Shown: positions 1 through 9,337, counted from the stretch's first letter. The stretch: DNA of 64,000 nucleotides from Nitrospirota bacterium (GCA_016235245.1 JACRLO010000006.1:154676-218675), one strand, 5' to 3'. Numbers and translations are program-made. The notes: generated by a model not told the origin, from the sequence alone.

Positions 1-135
1 GAGCACCTTGAAGGGAAGATCGAGGATGCCGAGACAATCGGCATAACCCTTGGCGAGAAGCTGCTCTCAAAAGGCGCGGACAAGATACTTGCAGAGGTTT
101 ACGGCAGAGAAATCGACCCTGTCGATGCACCGTAA
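1..135 (+). CDS. hemC: Hydroxymethylbilane synthase, C-terminal end (partial)
   Basis: The window opens inside a reading frame of 44 codons that ends in TAA. The peptide (EHLEGKIEDAETIGITLGEK..., then LLSKGADKILAEVYGREI) has the pattern of the third domain of porphobilinogen deaminase: a helix with a Leu-Gly pair, then a Leu-Leu-x-x-Gly-Ala-x-x-Ile-Leu segment close to the C-terminus. In that family the enzyme polymerises four porphobilinogen units into hydroxymethylbilane for tetrapyrrole synthesis in the cytoplasm. The catalytic cysteine and cofactor-binding residues lie outside the window, so the call rests on the tail alone. It converges on the pseudopilin gene ending at 168. Confidence 0.7.
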   Translation, partial: EHLEGKIEDAETIGITLGEKLLSKGADKILAEVYGREIDPVDAP

Positions 136-167
136 TTGTCAATCGGTAACTATTTATCTGCAACAGA

Positions 168-608
168 CTACTTTTGAACGCAGGAATTTCCCGACATCTG
201 CCCCATGTTGATCCGTGTTGATGAAACGACAATGCAATCATAATCAGGCTCTGTCGTATGCGTAATGCTTATTGTCCTGAGCGGTGAGATAGTGCCCCTG
301 CGGTTAAACTTGAAGGTAAGAGGAATGCCGCCGCCATTGGCATCATTTGCAAACTCAACTGTTTTGGGTACCAGAACCGTATCGCCGGCTCCGACATTTA
401 TGGCGCTATTGTCGTTCGTATCTTCGACAATGCGATACGTTGTCGGACTGGTAAAATCTACAAAGTATTCCCGGCTTCTTTCCATGGCCATCATGCGTGC
501 TGACATCATATCGGAATATATCTCTTTTGTCTGTTTCTCGACTTTATATCTGCCGATCCAGTCTGAATAGGCAAAGCCAAGCGAAACACCAAGGACGCCG
601 ACGATCAT
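168..608 (-). CDS. FimT/GspH-like minor pseudopilin, start uncertain, possibly frameshifted
   Basis: The 146-residue frame matches the FimT/GspH layout: a hydrophobic N-terminal helix, then a segment reading SDWIGRYKVEKQTKEIYSDM with SARMMAMERSREYF after it, and a beta-rich C-terminal part with a Cys pair. Upstream of the first ATG the frame stays open to a stop at 663-665 and reads GWTLCVCMIVGVLG, where a normal prepilin has GFTLIELMIV. Glu5, needed for pilin assembly in most family members, is Val here. A well-placed ATG (position 666, preceded by AGAGGTGAG) lies in a different frame and would give a short leader of 8 residues before a stop, so a one-base indel may have separated leader and body. 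It is the last gene of the minor-pilin operon. It could be a decaying gene, a non-canonical pseudopilin, or a sequencing error. Confidence 0.6.
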   Translation of the reverse strand: MIVGVLGVSLGFAYSDWIGRYKVEKQTKEIYSDMMSARMMAMERSREYFVDFTSPTTYRIVEDTNDNSAINVGAGDTVLVPKTVEFANDANGGGIPLTFKFNRRGTISPLRTISITHTTEPDYDCIVVSSTRINMGQMSGNSCVQK

Positions 609-863
609 ACATACGCAAAGAGTCCAGCCTACTGTTGGATCAATTGATATGCTTATCGGCGCTCATCTCACCTCTAGGATTATTCTCATCACAAACAATA
701 CCAAGGAATTCGTGAGAATAAAAGGGTTGAAGATAGCCGACAGGACAGGCGGATTTTGTCAGATTCGTACTGTGGCCGAAGTGCACCTTGCCCGGCCTAT
801 TGGGACTATTGGACGAGCTCAGTTATTAAGCGTAAAAACAGAGCTCAAGGTTGTTTTTGGTTA

Positions 864-1130
864 TTAGTATACACTCGCGCCACCAATAGACTTCTGTTCA
901 ACAATTTCTACTGGAGCACCAATCTCGTCGAGTTCTCTCTTGAATCGATTAAATGCTGACGTGCTGCCAGACCGCATTAAGATCATAGTCTCTTCGCTTT
1001 CCACTCGCGCCTTCCACTGAGCGAATGGAACATTCGGCCACAGTTGAGCCAGTCTCCTGGCACTGATATATTGAAGTCTCTTGTTTTCTATTGGTTTAAG
1101 AATAAGAATAAATTTTCCACTTTCACTCAT
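864..1130 (-). CDS. Small conserved-looking protein with L7/L12 C-terminal-like pattern
   Basis: This 88-residue protein starts at ATG with a GGTGGAG ribosome-binding site six bases upstream. It has no signal peptide or membrane helix. The pattern ILKPIENKR...A-x-x-L-x-x...F-x-R-E-L-D-E-I-G-A-P-V-E-I-V resembles the compact alpha/beta C-terminal domain of ribosomal protein L7/L12, ending in the typical 'Leu-x-x-x-Gly-Ala-x-Val-Glu' strand. That is a pattern resemblance only. It sits in the minor-pilin operon, 72 bp downstream of a lipoprotein gene, so a role with the pilus or its assembly is possible but not shown. Confidence 0.6.
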   Translation of the reverse strand: MSESGKFILILKPIENKRLQYISARRLAQLWPNVPFAQWKARVESEETMILMRSGSTSAFNRFKRELDEIGAPVEIVEQKSIGGASVY

Positions 1131-1202
1131 ATCTGCTCCACCAAAACTGATATTTCAACTGCAGTCCTTACTAGAAAAAATCTTATCCTCTCCGAGCAGA
1201 TA

Positions 1203-1946
1203 TCACTGGCCGGACTGAGTTTCGGAGTTTCTCTTCCCAACCTCAACCGTAAAAGGGATGCTAACAACTGCCTCTGCACCATCGCTATCCTTGACAGATA
1301 CCGCAACATCGTAAGTTCCCGAAGTCAATCCCTGCAAGTCAAGACTAATCCTGCCCGTATCTGAATCTATCTTCATGCCGTCTGGACCTTTCAATAGCGA
1401 GTAGGAGAGCTGATCACCGTCTGGGTCCTCTGCCTGAATATAGGCGGTATACCCCGTTAGCGTCGTATTCGCATTTACAAGATTAGCCTTTGCAACAGGC
1501 GGAGTATTTCCAATTAAGGCAAATTGTCGAAGCGAGACTCCCTTCACCGCACCGGCAACAGGAATAACTTCGACCTCTACCCTATCACCTTTTTTGAACG
1601 GCCCCCTAAAAATCGGCCCCTCCACTTCCCTCGTCATTTCATCATTCAGCTTCCATGCATAGCGAAATGCTACTGCCCCTTCTTTTCCGGACTCGGCCTC
1701 AGCATATACCGACAGCTCATCGCCCTTGCGGGGCTGCTGAGGCGTCAGACGCAACCGTGCAATTCTTGGGACAAAGGTCATACCATCCATTTTCTTCATG
1801 GCTTGCTGTTGCGAAACCGGCAATACAAGACCGGATTTCTGGTCGGCAGAAGAGCTGTCTGCTTTCTTTGATTCCTGCCGCTCACATGCCACAGCACAAA
1901 AAATGATAAGCAGGGCTACGAGAAACGTTAGCGAGAGTCTACCCAT
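1203..1946 (-). CDS. Lipoprotein with cadherin/He_PIG-like Ig fold
   Basis: The 247-residue product starts with MGRLSLTFLVALLIIFCAVAC, a signal peptide ending at a likely lipobox cysteine (C21), followed by a polar Ser/Lys-rich linker. Residues from about 150 to 240 read GNTPPVAKANLVNANT...AEDPDGDQLSYSLLKGPDGM...TSGTYDVAVSVKDSDGA, the pattern of dystroglycan-type cadherin-like or He_PIG domains, which are calcium-assisted beta sandwiches of surface proteins. An AAGGGGG ribosome-binding site precedes the ATG, and the start overlaps the end of the upstream pseudopilin gene by 19 bp. It is probably an outer-membrane-anchored accessory of the pilus operon. The function is inferred from context. 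Confidence 0.7.
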   Translation of the reverse strand: MGRLSLTFLVALLIIFCAVACERQESKKADSSSADQKSGLVLPVSQQQAMKKMDGMTFVPRIARLRLTPQQPRKGDELSVYAEAESGKEGAVAFRYAWKLNDEMTREVEGPIFRGPFKKGDRVEVEVIPVAGAVKGVSLRQFALIGNTPPVAKANLVNANTTLTGYTAYIQAEDPDGDQLSYSLLKGPDGMKIDSDTGRISLDLQGLTSGTYDVAVSVKDSDGAEAVVSIPFTVEVGKRNSETQSGQ

Positions 1947-2629
1947 TGCGTTGCCCCCTTATCCCATTTACACATTCTTGTTAAGCCTGCTGAATTGATA
2001 TTTACGGCAAACGCATCCTTGCCATTACTGAGGTAAAATGTACCGCCAGCCACAGTGCCGTCAATTGGAAAACCATTTGAGTTCAAAGCCAGACACGGCA
2101 TATTACTGCAGGGAGGGTCAGAAGCACGAGTCTGTGTGCCAAGAGAAACGAAAGACGCCGGCGCCCCATTACCATTGCCGCAGGCGGCACCGCCTGATAT
2201 AAACGCTTTTTTATTAATTGTTGCGGCATTGCCACTGTCATCCTCATAGGCTCCGCCAAAGACAACTCTGTTTTGCATGGCCTTAGCTGCTGCCCAGCCA
2301 GCCGGGTTTGTCACCTCGGCTGCGGTACGCACATTATTCCCGTTTGTATCTTCATAACGGAACACCTGATAGGTATTTGCCGTAGTGTTAAAAACCACAA
2401 AGACCTTCCGACGGCGAAGCGTTCCATTAACAATGCTTCCGCTACCCTGGGCCGCAGCTTCATTCTGGGCAAATTTGAGGTCATCGACCAGCTGCCTTGC
2501 CGCAGCCTTCACCTTGTTCTCCGAACTGATCATACTCAGGAACGCCGGAAACGCCAGCAGCGCAAGAATCCCAATGATAGCGACTACTACTATCAGCTCT
2601 ACCAGTGTGACTCCATGCCTGTTCTGCAT
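1928..2629 (-). CDS. FimT/GspH-type prepilin
   Basis: With the ATG at 2629 the protein begins MQNRHG followed by VTLVELIVVVAIIGILALLA, a class III prepilin leader cut by PilD after the Gly, with the conserved Glu5 of the mature protein. The rest (about 220 residues) is low in charge and rich in Ala, Gly and Asn, with several Cys, as usual for minor pilins of the FimT/GspH group. A GTG at 2650 is an alternative start, but it would place the leader cleavage site unusually far in and lies on top of the GGAGGA box that serves the ATG. The gene starts 2 bp after the pilY1 stop codon, so the two are translationally close. Confidence 0.82.
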   Translation of the reverse strand: MQNRHGVTLVELIVVVAIIGILALLAFPAFLSMISSENKVKAAARQLVDDLKFAQNEAAAQGSGSIVNGTLRRRKVFVVFNTTANTYQVFRYEDTNGNNVRTAAEVTNPAGWAAAKAMQNRVVFGGAYEDDSGNAATINKKAFISGGAACGNGNGAPASFVSLGTQTRASDPPCSNMPCLALNSNGFPIDGTVAGGTFYLSNGKDAFAVNINSAGLTRMCKWDKGATQWVDSR

Positions 2630-2631
2630 CG

Positions 2632-5600
2632 TCACTGCAACGTCCTCCACCAGAGCGTCTTAACCGGATTTTCTTGGACAGCGTTTGGAGTAAAGTTTCC
2701 ATCGCCAAGCTGAATAAACTTACCATCAAAGGAAAGAATCGACACGTGGTTATTCTCTATCGCGAGGCCACCCACAACAGGAGAGCCAATATCCTTAGAC
2801 AGCGTCAGTACCGACTTCTTCCCAATGTTCACTAAGTCATCAGTTGGCTTAAGAGACAACGCAAGAAACCTTCCGGTTGATACAGTCTTTACCAGATCAG
2901 GTTGACCGATATCGGTATAGCCCTTTGCAGTTCCTAAATATACGGTCCCGGAAGAGTCTACAAGAGGCTGAATCCATATCTTTTCCCCATCGTTTGTGGC
3001 AAAGCTCTTGTCGTCCAAGCTGGCCCAGAGGTTCGTAAGAGTTTTGTCGCTCTCAAATTGAAATGCAAACAGGTGATATTTTGTCGTTGCCTCATCCTGG
3101 AGACTCTCCCTGCCACCAGTGCCAAATACAATTTTATGTCCGGAAATAGAAACCATTGATCCAATGGGTTCCTTCACGCCTGCCGCTAATGTTGACGTAG
3201 CTTCAGGCATTACAAGTGTGGTGAGATTTGATGGAACATAAAAAGCCGGGCCATTACCCGCGGAACCATCTGCCGCAATACTCACCCCGTCGACCGCACG
3301 CAATATCCAAAGACGGCCCTGCATGTCACCGAAGAGAACATAATCATCCGTTCCATTGTTCCCATAATCCATCAGCGCTGGAATCGAAGGAGTGTAATTC
3401 ACGTTTTCAGCATCTCCGGTATACATGATTTTCGTCTCCCAAACCAAGTCCCCGGTGCGGAAATTAAGCCCGAAAACGCTAAGCCCCTGCACATTATGCG
3501 CTGCACCCAAGGGGTTAATATCCACCGGCCGTAACCATGGGGCAGTTAGAATTATATTTGTATCGAGAGTAGTTCCAATCTGGACCCTACCAATCGCTAC
3601 ACCCTTTGAGTTACCCATATTGGGGTCAAAATGAAGCCCTATTGTCATTGCTTCCGCTGTAGTATAAGTGCTCGGGAAGCTACCCGTCGGATAGTAATTT
3701 CTCATAGGATTAGTCGAGCTTACAGGGTTAACCTTACTGCTGTAGGTCCTCTCCCAAAGCACAGACGGGGTATATGGGTCAGAGACATCGAGCGCAAAGA
3801 CAATTCCTTCGCTAATCACGCCTGGTTGAGCAGTCGTTGCCGTAGCAACCAGAATAGTCCGCCACTGATTTGGCGTGCTAATATTATTATCATGATCCAC
3901 AAAGAAATCACCAACGGCGGGTGAACTATCAACGGAAACGGCATAAGAAAAGACCGGGCAGACACAGTGATTTGGATCCGTTGCGGGATCACAGCTAGTA
4001 ATCGTCTCGCCAGGATTGCAGTCAGTAAAAGTCTGATTCTTTAAGGAAGTTAGAAGTGCTGATGGAATGTACGCCCAGATCTCTTTGCCGCTGCCCGTAC
4101 TGTACGTCTTGGTAGTACTATTCCAAGCCCCGCCATAAAAAGCATGCAGCATTCCGTCATGCCCTCCCGCGAATATTATCTTATCCCTACTACCGGCTCC
4201 AGTAACAAGGTCGCTGCGGGTTAAGACAGCCGGAGTGGAATGTTCGATTCCCCCAAGCCGCTTGCTTAATTCCTTATCTCCGGCGGGCAGGGTATCATCC
4301 GCATTTTTGCGGCCCCTTACTGAGTTAACCAGCGCCTTAACACCATTGAGCGTTTTTACAGCATCAGGATCAAGATAGTGCCAGAGCTTTGTCGCATCTG
4401 TCTGTACAGTGCCAATATTACCGACCTCAAACCCCATTTTTGTCGTTGACCCAGGCAGCGTAGTGAAAATGTAGCGCGCTGCATTTGCATTTGTCGGATT
4501 TGCCGGATTCGCGCCACTGGCTCCGGCAGGGGGCATAACAGAATTTGCTCCCGCATCCCAAAGCTTAGTAGCAGGATTTGTTGTGACATCGATGGCATAA
4601 AGATGCCCCTTATACCCAGGAAATTCAAAGGTCGCCTTATACAGTATATTGTCTTTTTGAACTGCACCTGCCTTTACGTATTCATTCGGAACAATTTGCA
4701 ATTGCAGTCCCAGAAGGGAATTCAGAATATATTTTGTGCCACATGTCGTGGAGCTATCCCAGTCGACATCGCAATTAGTCAAAAGCGGGCCGAATTGCAT
4801 CCCAGTCGCCGTCGCAGAGCAGATGGCAACACCTCCCGTGTCGTATGTAATATTCTTTGTAGGGGTGCAAATCGACTGACTGGCTGTATTTGGCGAACAG
4901 ACACTACAGCCTCCGGTCACGTCATCCGTTACATCGACAACAGTTGTCAACTTCGGATCGGCGATCAGAGGCGGGCCAACTACACCTTTAGGAAACGTAA
5001 CCCTAAGCTCTTTAATATTCAAATTAGCGCCAGGATCAGCAGTGCCACTGCCATAGGGTTGCAGACTGCCGATTTTGAGACCCATAAGTGTCTTTGTGGT
5101 GGGATTGTATGTGGTACCATCACTGCTGATATATACGCCGCATACCTGCGTTGTGATATTTTCAACAATATTGGTAAGGTCAATCTGAAGCTTCGGACAG
5201 GTGGAACCAACAACGCATGTACACGAGCCGGTCAAAGACGGATAATTAGGCGGATTCGGCGTATTTAAAACAGCCTCTATTGTTACGATATTGGGATTCG
5301 TTAGGTTAACCGCGCTAATATCCTTATCAAATGTCAGATCCAATAATCTTTCACTCGGTGTAATCGTGGCAGCATTAGAACACTTCAGATATTTATGCCC
5401 GGCAATGTATGCAACATACCCTTGCGTAGCGCTGCCGTTGATCCTGCCACCAACAAAATAGTCGTATGCAGGTGGTGCAGCCTCTCGCGGACTTGAATAA
5501 GCAGTTGTGTCCTTGTCATGAATAAATCTCGTAACCGTTGAATTCCACCCGTAATCAGGAGACGGCGTCAGAAGCGGTCGGAAGTTTTTGACATGTCCGC

Positions 5601-7224
5601 TTGCAGGCATATGCACCCAACCGGCACATTGGTTGATAAAGTTAGTAGTACCTTCAACCGCTATTTTGGTCTGGTCACACGAGGATATATCATTACAGAG
5701 CCCGCCGTTTGTATCAAGCCTCGGTGGTGCGTATGTCTTGGCCGTCAGAAAACCTCCAGTTGTAACCGTGTTTCCAGCAGTTTTATTGCCATCATACTGA
5801 TATGACCCTTCCATGCTTTCAAGTGATGCGCACTCAAAAAGTGCAGCATTGCCTTTTTCGAGAAACCCCCTAATTTCACTCATAATTGTTGTTTGATCAG
5901 CAGGCGCTATTTTACAGCCTGTGCTATACCCCGAGTAGTAGCATATATTAGGACTGGCAGGGCATTCTGTAGTGTTCACAACCCCGGTATTGCACGTCGG
6001 ATTTACGCATTCCGCTATTGTTGCAGGGACAGAGCAATATTTTCTATGGCCAGTTGCATTAGTATCCGTACATGTCACTGTATCGGGAGTTCCAGAACTG
6101 CAAATCGGAGCCACACACGAATGCTGGTTTGGGGAATTACTTTTCTGGCATCTATTTGCACCTGTCGTGCAATAACTCGTACTAAAACTATACCCAGAGG
6201 GACAGCTCGCCGTATCACAGCTAGCTGCAACGGGTGCCTTGTAACAACTCGCTGGGCTTACGGGGCATAACGTAGTATTCATCGTGTATCCGGAAGGGCA
6301 GTTGCCGCTTGCTGAACATTTATCACCACACCCGTCGTCTATGATCCAGTGCGGTGCCCATAGCAGCTGAAAGTTGTCCAGATCGCCCGCAATAACCTCT
6401 TCTTTTGTTATTGTGCTGAAAATATCATAAACCCTCGAACCCAAACCGGAAGCCTTGAGATAGTCAAGCAGAATACTTGTAGCCCCTTCCCCAAGCACTG
6501 CCACTTTTGGGGGAGTACCTGTAAGCACTTTATCCACGGGGGCAGAAAAATCATAGTTAGCAACATGATACCTCATTGATGTATAGTAGCTTAGTGCAGC
6601 GTCAAATGACGCTTTTTTGGTTGAGTCCAAGGCATTATAATCATTAATGTCGATAACAAATGGGCCGCCCCTATAGTTTATCGGGGAGGTTGTCCCTGAG
6701 GTGGTAAGCGCAGAGCTGTGCTTAATCTGTACTGCAGCATCAGTACCGCTCTTGCTGATGAAGAAATCGATCGCATGGCGCCCCTTAGTATTAGCCGTAT
6801 CGGGAGCGGTAATGGTTCCTCCAGGGCCAACTTCCTTATCAGGATTAATTACCCAGTATGCGGGGACGCCAATCTTCAATAAATCATAGATAAAACCATA
6901 TGCCTGAAAAGTTCCCTGATCGTTCAGGGCAGTATCGCATTCAGCATGGTACGTTGTAGTGCCTATTTTACCGTAAGCATAATCTTTGTACTCGGGGCAT
7001 TTCGTAGTGTCGAGTGTAAAAGTGGCGGCATTTGAAAAACATTCCTTATTCGGCTGCCAGCAAGGGTCGAATGGTATGATAAACGACCCCTTTGGGAATG
7101 TTCTTGTGGCTGCGTCAGCAGTAGGCGCGAGTGCAAATAAGCAGGCAAAAATAAGCAGGCAAAATACCGCCGGTTTCACTAATGCTGTTTGCATCGTCGT
7201 CTTATTCACCTTCATCGTCTTCAT
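2632..7224 (-). CDS. pilY1: PilY1-like type IV pilus tip/biogenesis protein
   Basis: The 1530-residue secreted protein has a signal peptide (residues 1-38, cleavage after ADA) and an AAGGAG ribosome-binding site. Its C-terminal half has the PilY1 beta-propeller pattern: 'IIFAGGHDGMLHAFYGG', 'AVGDFFVDHDNN' (a possible calcium loop) and 'DYGNNGTDDYVLFGDMQGRL'. Residues 295-440 form an unusual block of Cys-x-x-Gly-Tyr/Thr repeats with some twenty cysteines, probably disulfide-rich and exposed. In known systems PilY1 promotes pilus extension and acts as tip adhesin or mechanosensor. Here it lies between pilX and a pseudopilin in the canonical minor-pilin order. The N-terminal half shows no VWA MIDAS motif that I can recognise, so adhesion specificity is unknown. 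Confidence 0.88.
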   Translation of the reverse strand: MKTMKVNKTTMQTALVKPAVFCLLIFACLFALAPTADAATRTFPKGSFIIPFDPCWQPNKECFSNAATFTLDTTKCPEYKDYAYGKIGTTTYHAECDTALNDQGTFQAYGFIYDLLKIGVPAYWVINPDKEVGPGGTITAPDTANTKGRHAIDFFISKSGTDAAVQIKHSSALTTSGTTSPINYRGGPFVIDINDYNALDSTKKASFDAALSYYTSMRYHVANYDFSAPVDKVLTGTPPKVAVLGEGATSILLDYLKASGLGSRVYDIFSTITKEEVIAGDLDNFQLLWAPHWIIDDGCGDKCSASGNCPSGYTMNTTLCPVSPASCYKAPVAASCDTASCPSGYSFSTSYCTTGANRCQKSNSPNQHSCVAPICSSGTPDTVTCTDTNATGHRKYCSVPATIAECVNPTCNTGVVNTTECPASPNICYYSGYSTGCKIAPADQTTIMSEIRGFLEKGNAALFECASLESMEGSYQYDGNKTAGNTVTTGGFLTAKTYAPPRLDTNGGLCNDISSCDQTKIAVEGTTNFINQCAGWVHMPASGHVKNFRPLLTPSPDYGWNSTVTRFIHDKDTTAYSSPREAAPPAYDYFVGGRINGSATQGYVAYIAGHKYLKCSNAATITPSERLLDLTFDKDISAVNLTNPNIVTIEAVLNTPNPPNYPSLTGSCTCVVGSTCPKLQIDLTNIVENITTQVCGVYISSDGTTYNPTTKTLMGLKIGSLQPYGSGTADPGANLNIKELRVTFPKGVVGPPLIADPKLTTVVDVTDDVTGGCSVCSPNTASQSICTPTKNITYDTGGVAICSATATGMQFGPLLTNCDVDWDSSTTCGTKYILNSLLGLQLQIVPNEYVKAGAVQKDNILYKATFEFPGYKGHLYAIDVTTNPATKLWDAGANSVMPPAGASGANPANPTNANAARYIFTTLPGSTTKMGFEVGNIGTVQTDATKLWHYLDPDAVKTLNGVKALVNSVRGRKNADDTLPAGDKELSKRLGGIEHSTPAVLTRSDLVTGAGSRDKIIFAGGHDGMLHAFYGGAWNSTTKTYSTGSGKEIWAYIPSALLTSLKNQTFTDCNPGETITSCDPATDPNHCVCPVFSYAVSVDSSPAVGDFFVDHDNNISTPNQWRTILVATATTAQPGVISEGIVFALDVSDPYTPSVLWERTYSSKVNPVSSTNPMRNYYPTGSFPSTYTTAEAMTIGLHFDPNMGNSKGVAIGRVQIGTTLDTNIILTAPWLRPVDINPLGAAHNVQGLSVFGLNFRTGDLVWETKIMYTGDAENVNYTPSIPALMDYGNNGTDDYVLFGDMQGRLWILRAVDGVSIAADGSAGNGPAFYVPSNLTTLVMPEATSTLAAGVKEPIGSMVSISGHKIVFGTGGRESLQDEATTKYHLFAFQFESDKTLTNLWASLDDKSFATNDGEKIWIQPLVDSSGTVYLGTAKGYTDIGQPDLVKTVSTGRFLALSLKPTDDLVNIGKKSVLTLSKDIGSPVVGGLAIENNHVSILSFDGKFIQLGDGNFTPNAVQENPVKTLWWRTLQ

Positions 7225-7294
7225 TTTCTTTCTCCTTCCATTATGACCGCGTTATTCTGAAATATTACTTGCTTGCTACGTAACCCTGTATCTA

Positions 7295-7882
7295 TTAAAG
7301 CGTCTGTCGAATAGTCCCAGGGGCAGATACGCTTCCAGAGGATTTTCCGGTTTTTTGAACGCCAGCACCAAGTTGAGCATAGGGACTGCCAGCGCCAGTA
7401 TATAACAGCATCGCCTCAATCGTTGAGGTGGTTCCCGTAGAGCCGTCAGTGCCGGTGGCAACAGCAATAATAATTTGATCTCTATCATTCGTAAAATCAT
7501 TGTCACCGTCATCATTGTCTTTAAGAAAGACAGTGTATCCCGCCGCGGCAAGATCATTCATTAAGTCACTTGAGGGTGTCGGCAGTATGCCGGTCCTATC
7601 TTTATATGCCGAATCATTTGTATCAAGAAGGTTACCCAACTGGCCACACCAGTTTGGCGGTATGCAGTTGTTCTGCCAGAGCTGATCCCTCATCTTCTCA
7701 ACGCCAGCAGTCGCCACATAGTAGCCCTGAGTTTTTTCCCGGGCTGTGGCAAGCGCCTTGAAATAGGAAGCCATGGTGTAAATTAGAGCACTTGCTACAA
7801 CCAGCAAAATAAGCGAGAAAAGCATCGCCACTACAAGGGCAATACCCTTTTGATTTCTTATAACTAATCCGCTATTTTTCAA
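7295..7882 (-). CDS. pilX: PilX-like minor pilin
   Basis: The 195-residue protein begins with MKNSGLVIRNQKG then IALVVAMLFSLILLVVASAL, the PilX N-terminal pattern in which the mature pilin starts at Ile after the Gly. The translated start is TTG at 7882, which overlaps the pilW stop (TAG, 7872-7874) by 11 bp, so translation is probably coupled. A Trp/Cys segment (WQNNCIPPNWCGQLG) could form a disulfide loop. Minor pilins of this type prime pilus assembly together with PilV, PilW and PilY1, which are its neighbours here. Confidence 0.82.
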   Translation of the reverse strand: MKNSGLVIRNQKGIALVVAMLFSLILLVVASALIYTMASYFKALATAREKTQGYYVATAGVEKMRDQLWQNNCIPPNWCGQLGNLLDTNDSAYKDRTGILPTPSSDLMNDLAAAGYTVFLKDNDDGDNDFTNDRDQIIIAVATGTDGSTGTTSTIEAMLLYTGAGSPYAQLGAGVQKTGKSSGSVSAPGTIRQTL

Positions 7883-8894
7883 GGTTCTTTACCTCCACCC
7901 GTTTTGAGAGCAGCATTCGCCTGAATTGATCGTTAAACGCAGGTAGGGTAATGCCGGGTATCACGGTACCATCAGGGTTAGTCGCACCGCCCACCTTATA
8001 GATACTGCTGTTAGTATAGTCTTTTTCCGGAAAGTCAGAACGCACCAATATCCAGATATTGATCGCCTTAACATTCGTAATATCCGTTGCCGCAATTGTG
8101 TCCCTGATATTCCCGTCATTCATAAAATATTCGAACTGCAGGGCATCAACCCCACCCCAAGATGTGCCACCGGTCCTGTCATGGGCTTCGAGCAGCGATA
8201 GAGGCTCTTCACTGCAGTCAGACTGCCATCGCACAATGCGCAGATCACGGCCATTTACATCAAACCTCTTCCGCATGACAACATATACATTGCTTCCGTT
8301 ATTTAAAGTCTGATCAAGCGATGGGCTGATCGCTAGTGACGTTCCACCGAAGGAAGTGACCTGATATGCCCTGTTCAGGATCGTCGGTGCAAGCGTATCA
8401 AAAGTGACAAAGGCTCTCGCATTCTGCGTTGCGTTTCCTCCCAGGCTCAGGCCGCTGACATTCGCATACGTGGCATTTACAGATATTGAAGCTGCTCCCG
8501 AAGCTGCGGCAGCATTCATGACTAGAAAGGGGATTGCAGCATTATCTGTTTTATTCACCACCTGTTCTGATGTCAGAAATAAAAGGCTATCGTATGGATT
8601 TCCATTTGTATGCGCAAGAGAATTTGTGGCTGTGCCTTCTCCGCATAGAGTCACATTTGGGGTAGCGCCGACAAACAAACCTGCAAGCCTTAACTCCTCT
8701 GCCATATAATTCAGTATTCTCTGGCCTTTCTGCGTCAGCTCCTGATTTGTCTGCACATCAGCCATACGCTGACCGAGAAAAGTAAATGTTGGATAGGCTA
8801 CGCCCAAAAATATCAGAAAGATCGTTACCGCAATCATCAACTCAACAAGCGTTGTTCCTGTCCTATTTTTTAAGATATTGAGATGTTTTTCCAT
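7872..8894 (-). CDS. pilW: PilW-like minor pilin
   Basis: The 340-residue product has a prepilin leader MEKHLNILKNRTG followed by TTLVELMIAVTIFLIFLGVA, with Glu5 present, and the following helix ...QKGQRILNYMAEELRLAG typical of PilW. The remainder is a long, mostly beta C-terminal part with only two cysteines toward the middle. The gene starts 2 bp after the pilV stop and overlaps pilX. PilW belongs to the minor-pilin priming complex at the inner membrane and pilus tip. Confidence 0.85.
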   Translation of the reverse strand: MEKHLNILKNRTGTTLVELMIAVTIFLIFLGVAYPTFTFLGQRMADVQTNQELTQKGQRILNYMAEELRLAGLFVGATPNVTLCGEGTATNSLAHTNGNPYDSLLFLTSEQVVNKTDNAAIPFLVMNAAAASGAASISVNATYANVSGLSLGGNATQNARAFVTFDTLAPTILNRAYQVTSFGGTSLAISPSLDQTLNNGSNVYVVMRKRFDVNGRDLRIVRWQSDCSEEPLSLLEAHDRTGGTSWGGVDALQFEYFMNDGNIRDTIAATDITNVKAINIWILVRSDFPEKDYTNSSIYKVGGATNPDGTVIPGITLPAFNDQFRRMLLSKRVEVKNLEK

Positions 8895-8896
8895 GG

Positions 8897-9337
8897 CTAC
8901 AAACTCTTTTCCGTTACAAGTCTAAAAGTCTTCGTTTCTCCCTGGTATGTGTAAGTCGATGTAACCGTCAGTTTGCAAAGACCTGAAGCCGCATTCACTA
9001 TAAGTGCGTTGGAAGTTCTCCTGATTTCAAAAGGAGCTCCCGTAGTTGCAGCGCTCACCACATCAGTTTCAGCATTGACAAAGTTAACGCAGGTATTTCC
9101 TGGAGCAGCACCACAAGTCCAAGCTGCCCCATTGCAAGTCATAGAAGTCCCTGCGGCTAGAAGTTCGTCCATTTTATAAGCTGTCACAGCTTGAGATTTT
9201 GTTGTCAACAACGCCGTCTTGTCCGTGCTGACGGCAGTTGTAATGAGCGGTAGCAATGCAAAAAATGAGAGAGAGAGCACTGTGACCGCAATTAGCACCT
9301 CTATGAGCGTAAATCCTTTTTTGCGTCTGTTTTTCAT
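8897..9337 (-). CDS. pilV: PilV-like minor pilin
   Basis: I start the gene at the ATG at 9337 (GGAGATATATCA-ATG), giving about 146 residues: MKNRRKKG then FTLIEVLIAVTVLSLSFFAL, a textbook prepilin leader with Glu5. An upstream in-frame start at 9391 would put 18 extra residues before the leader and has no better ribosome-binding site. The mature part has two Cys in a CNGAAWTCG loop. It is the first gene of the minor-pilin operon, preceded by a 330-bp intergenic region with a palindrome and repeats. Confidence 0.83.
   Translation of the reverse strand: MKNRRKKGFTLIEVLIAVTVLSLSFFALLPLITTAVSTDKTALLTTKSQAVTAYKMDELLAAGTSMTCNGAAWTCGAAPGNTCVNFVNAETDVVSAATTGAPFEIRRTSNALIVNAASGLCKLTVTSTYTYQGETKTFRLVTEKSL

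Noticed and set aside
4603..5268. Rightward frame of 221 codons inside pilY1
   Set aside because: It is antisense to a well-supported gene, has no motif and no ribosome-binding site; it follows from the codon pattern of pilY1.
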